From an uncultured Prevotella sp. (GTDB lineage: Bacteria > Bacteroidota > Bacteroidia > Bacteroidales > Bacteroidaceae): a DNA stretch of 15,600 bases. The notes under the pieces were generated by a model. That model saw nothing but the letters and a program-made list of their open reading frames with translations. It did not search any database and had not been told where the DNA came from. The first letter of the stretch is position 1. Every line of letters starts with the position of its first letter. The position numbers and the translations under genes are program-made. Location: the NCBI GenBank assembly GCA_927910885.1, contig CAKMOD010000116.1, forward strand, positions 1-15,600, given 5' to 3'. This document shows, one piece after another, positions 13,445-15,600 of the stretch.

Positions 13445-15193
13445 TTATTTCGCCTTTGATTTCTGCTTTTTATCAACAGCTACATTGCTTGCTGGTTCGA
13501 GTTTAACCAAAGGCTGACCAACAACAGGCTGCAAGAGTTTCTTATACTCCGCTGGATTCTTCAAGATTTCCACTGCCTTTTTCCACTGCTTATCAAACTG
13601 CAGACTATTCTCCAAGGAACCTTTCTGGTAATAATAAGCTGAAACGAGGTCGCTCGTCAACACCTTCTTCAGTGTTTGCTTGTTATAATCAAGGTCTTTG
13701 GCAAGATTATGATTCAACTTCTTCTCTAAGGCTTCGAACTCACCTTTTGCATCTTCATAATAGCCTTCGAACTTTGCCAACTTCACAAGATTCTCCAAGT
13801 ATTTCTTACTCTCACGGTCATACTTGAAACCACTCTTCAATACAGCTTGCTTGAAGTCTTCAAAGTCAGCATCTGAAATAACAAATGTCTTTGCAGGGCC
13901 AATGGTAGGATGCTTTTTCAAATACTGCAATTCCCAATTCCACATTACCTCTGTTGAATCGCGTCCAGAAGAAGCAAGATAGAAAGCAATGTTTGGTAGA
14001 GAGTCAGGACGCACCTCAACATCTGGCTTAATACCACCACCATCACGCACTACACGTCCATTTGCAGTATGGAAAACACGTGTCAAGGAATCAGGAACAT
14101 GCTCAGTATATCCACCATTGCCATGCTTATAGTTGATAGCTTGTATACAACGTCCGCTCGGAATATAATACTTACTTGACGTAAGTTTTAAGTTTCCATT
14201 ATAAGGAAGGTCCATTGACACCTGCACAAGTCCCTTACCGTATGTACGTGTACCAAGAACTACCGCACGATCAAGGTCCTGCAAACTACCACTGGTAATC
14301 TCACTGGCACTGGCAGACTCGTCATTTACCAACACAACAATTGGCATGAGGGTATCAATAGGCTCAACAGTTGTCTTATATTCATTGTTTGCACGATCCA
14401 TCTTACCCACTGTCTTCACGAGTGTAATACCCTTCGGTACAAACATATTTACAATATTAACTGCTTCCTGCAAACTACCGCCACCATTATTACGGAGGTC
14501 AAAAACAAGTGAAGTCATCCCCTGCTTCTTCATATCAAGGAATGCACGACGTACGTCCTTTGCACATCCCGTTGTGAAAGAGTTAAGATTCAGATACCCG
14601 ACTCCACCATCCTGCACACCATAATAAGGCACTGCAGGGAGCTGAATAGATCGACGAGTAATCTTAAACTTCATCTTCTTATTCACTGACGGACGCTGAA
14701 CAGTCAAAATAAAGGTTGTTCCAGCATCGCCACGCAAATGATTGCTGACGTATGCAACATCCTTACCCACCATTGACGAATCGCCAATAGCAAGGATGAC
14801 GTCACCTTTCTTCAATCCAACTTCCGCAGCAGGCATATTCTCGTATGGCTCATCTATCACCGTATTCTTCAATAAGAAATTATAACGAATCAATGCACCA
14901 ACACCTGCATACTTACCCGAAATCATCATATCGAGGTCTTTCACCTTCTCCTCAGGATAATAAACCGTATAAGGGTCGAGCGAACGGAGCATATAATTAA
15001 TACCCGTTCCGATTACTTCATCGGCATTAAGGCTATCAACATACATCAAGTCAAGGTACTTGTAAATAGCCGAAAAAGTCTCAAGATTCTTTGCAACCTT
15101 AAAGTTATGATCCTTTTCTGCTGTGCTTTGTGCCATAACAGACCCACTGAAAGTTAGCAACCAGAGTCCGAAAGCCAAAAACAATTTTCTCAT
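13445..15193 (-). CDS. Exported S41-family (C-terminal processing) serine peptidase
   Basis: A 582-residue S41 peptidase of the CtpA/Prc type, which cleaves proteins near their C-termini in the periplasm. It has a signal peptide (1-21, cleavage probably after MA before QST), an N-terminal helical part, a PDZ domain at about 85-170 with the carboxylate-binding region near GVGAL and LKKGDVILAIGD, and the S41 fold at about 195-400. The catalytic dyad is visible: Ser295 in ESASASE and Lys320 in TRTYGKG, 25 residues apart as in the family. The FDLRNNGGGSLQEAV motif at 231-245 is also typical. A C-terminal helical domain (about 425-560) and a basic tail follow. It stands alone, with a -7 element upstream and a hairpin behind. 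Its substrate cannot be told from the sequence. Confidence 0.95.
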   Translation of the reverse strand: MRKLFLAFGLWLLTFSGSVMAQSTAEKDHNFKVAKNLETFSAIYKYLDLMYVDSLNADEVIGTGINYMLRSLDPYTVYYPEEKVKDLDMMISGKYAGVGALIRYNFLLKNTVIDEPYENMPAAEVGLKKGDVILAIGDSSMVGKDVAYVSNHLRGDAGTTFILTVQRPSVNKKMKFKITRRSIQLPAVPYYGVQDGGVGYLNLNSFTTGCAKDVRRAFLDMKKQGMTSLVFDLRNNGGGSLQEAVNIVNMFVPKGITLVKTVGKMDRANNEYKTTVEPIDTLMPIVVLVNDESASASEITSGSLQDLDRAVVLGTRTYGKGLVQVSMDLPYNGNLKLTSSKYYIPSGRCIQAINYKHGNGGYTEHVPDSLTRVFHTANGRVVRDGGGIKPDVEVRPDSLPNIAFYLASSGRDSTEVMWNWELQYLKKHPTIGPAKTFVISDADFEDFKQAVLKSGFKYDRESKKYLENLVKLAKFEGYYEDAKGEFEALEKKLNHNLAKDLDYNKQTLKKVLTSDLVSAYYYQKGSLENSLQFDKQWKKAVEILKNPAEYKKLLQPVVGQPLVKLEPASNVAVDKKQKSKAK

Positions 15194-15236
15194 TATATAT
15201 TATATCTGTTTATTGTTTAATGTTCTTATAACGGGA

Positions 15237-15244
15237 CAAAAGTA
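15237..15244 (-). promoter_or_regulatory. Likely -7 element of the S41 peptidase gene
   Basis: On the minus strand TACTTTTG matches TAnnTTTG and lies 43 bases before the ATG at 15193. No TTTG is present 19-21 bases further upstream, so the promoter is only half supported. Confidence 0.4.
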
Positions 15245-15324
15245 CATTATTATAATGGAAAACACGCCTTAATAACAACGAAAATAAAGAAAATTACGAT
15301 TTTATTGAAAATTTTCTCAAAACA

Positions 15325-15356
15325 TTTGGCAGTTTCAAAGAAACATACTACCTTTG
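15325..15356 (+). promoter_or_regulatory. Promoter of the tRNA-Asn gene
   Basis: TTTG (15325-15328), 20 bases, then TACCTTTG (15349-15356) is an exact Bacteroidetes promoter. It predicts a start near 15363, about 26 bases before the mature tRNA. Confidence 0.75.
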
Positions 15357-15388
15357 CAACCGCTTACAAGAAATAAGCAATACAAACT

Positions 15389-15462
15389 GCTTCAGTAGCT
15401 CAGTTGGTTAGAGCACCTGACTGTTAATCAGGGGGTCGTTGGTTCAAGCCCATCTTGAAGCG
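15389..15462 (+). tRNA. tRNA-Asn (anticodon GTT)
   Basis: A 74-base cloverleaf. Acceptor arms GCTTCAG (15389-15395) and TTGAAGC (15455-15461) pair with one G-T at the base, and the discriminator is G15462. The D stem is GCTC/GAGC, the anticodon stem CCTGA/TCAGG with loop CTGTTAA (anticodon GTT at 15423-15425), the variable loop five bases, and the T arm GTTGG/CCATC around loop TTCAAGC. The T stem has one T-T mismatch at its second pair. The CCA end is not encoded. It has its own promoter upstream and a terminator immediately downstream. Confidence 0.95.
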
Positions 15463-15466
15463 CATA

Positions 15467-15505
15467 AGAGTACTAAGGTTTATCTTTAGTACTCTTTTTG
15501 TTTTA
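15467..15505 (+). terminator. Intrinsic terminator behind tRNA-Asn
   Basis: AGAGTACTAAGG and CTTTAGTACTCT form a 12-base stem with one wobble and a five-base loop, followed by TTTTGTTTT. It starts four bases after the tRNA and ends the single-gene transcript. Confidence 0.9.
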
Positions 15506-15600
15506 ATATCCCTTTTTGTGCTTAATCCCAGTGTGAATGGGGGATTGAGGAGGAAAGATTAGTGTGTGATAGAAAAAGTTAGTCGCCTTAAACACCATAC
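15506..15600. other. Window end, no gene seen
   Basis: No coding region is recognisable. CTTAATCCC (15521-15529) can pair with GGGATTGAG (15541-15549) over nine bases with one wobble; on neither strand is it followed by a clear T run. Confidence 0.4.

Overview
The window looks like a chromosomal segment of a Bacteroidetes bacterium, most likely an oral-type Prevotella. The support is the Bacteroidetes promoter form (TTTG, about 20 bases, TAnnTTTG) at several sites, start codons without clear Shine-Dalgarno sequences, AT-rich intergenic DNA, and proteins of Prevotella/Bacteroides type (long IF-2 with a charged linker, NusA without an acidic C-terminal extension, a SufBCDS set). No virus, CRISPR array, integrase or transposase is visible. 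Most of the window is housekeeping; the unusual content is mainly in the intergenic DNA.

Left part (1-1535): an intergenic tract with CACAGAG-type repeats and a long inverted repeat, then rnhB (RNase HII, minus strand), then a divergent small gene for a one-helix membrane protein (plus strand), closed by a strong hairpin shared with the convergent sufS.

Middle (1548-7304), all on the minus strand and read right to left: sufB, a small signal-peptide protein of unknown function, sufC, sufD, sufS. SufB, SufC and SufD form the Fe-S assembly scaffold/ATPase and SufS supplies the sulfur. No SufE/SufU, SufA or IscR-like regulator is present here. Three of the non-coding gaps in this cluster carry short degenerate tandem repeats; two of them have an exact 9-base period.

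Right of that (7255-12128), also minus strand: promoter, leader hairpin, rimP, nusA, infB, and a strong terminator. This is the classic ribosome-maturation, transcription-elongation and translation-initiation operon. The nusA-infB gap holds a long-range inverted repeat that could pair just ahead of the infB start.

Far right (12193-15600): a two-gene unit (a 74-residue unknown protein overlapping a DUF2335-type membrane protein) with its own promoter, a non-coding stretch with a 22-base palindromic repeat array, an exported S41 C-terminal-processing-type protease, and tRNA-Asn(GTT) with its own promoter and terminator. I see no clear new biological system. The best candidates for a second look are the 9-base-phased arrays in the suf cluster, the secreted protein embedded between sufB and sufC, the 22-base palindromic array, and the two-gene DUF2335 unit.
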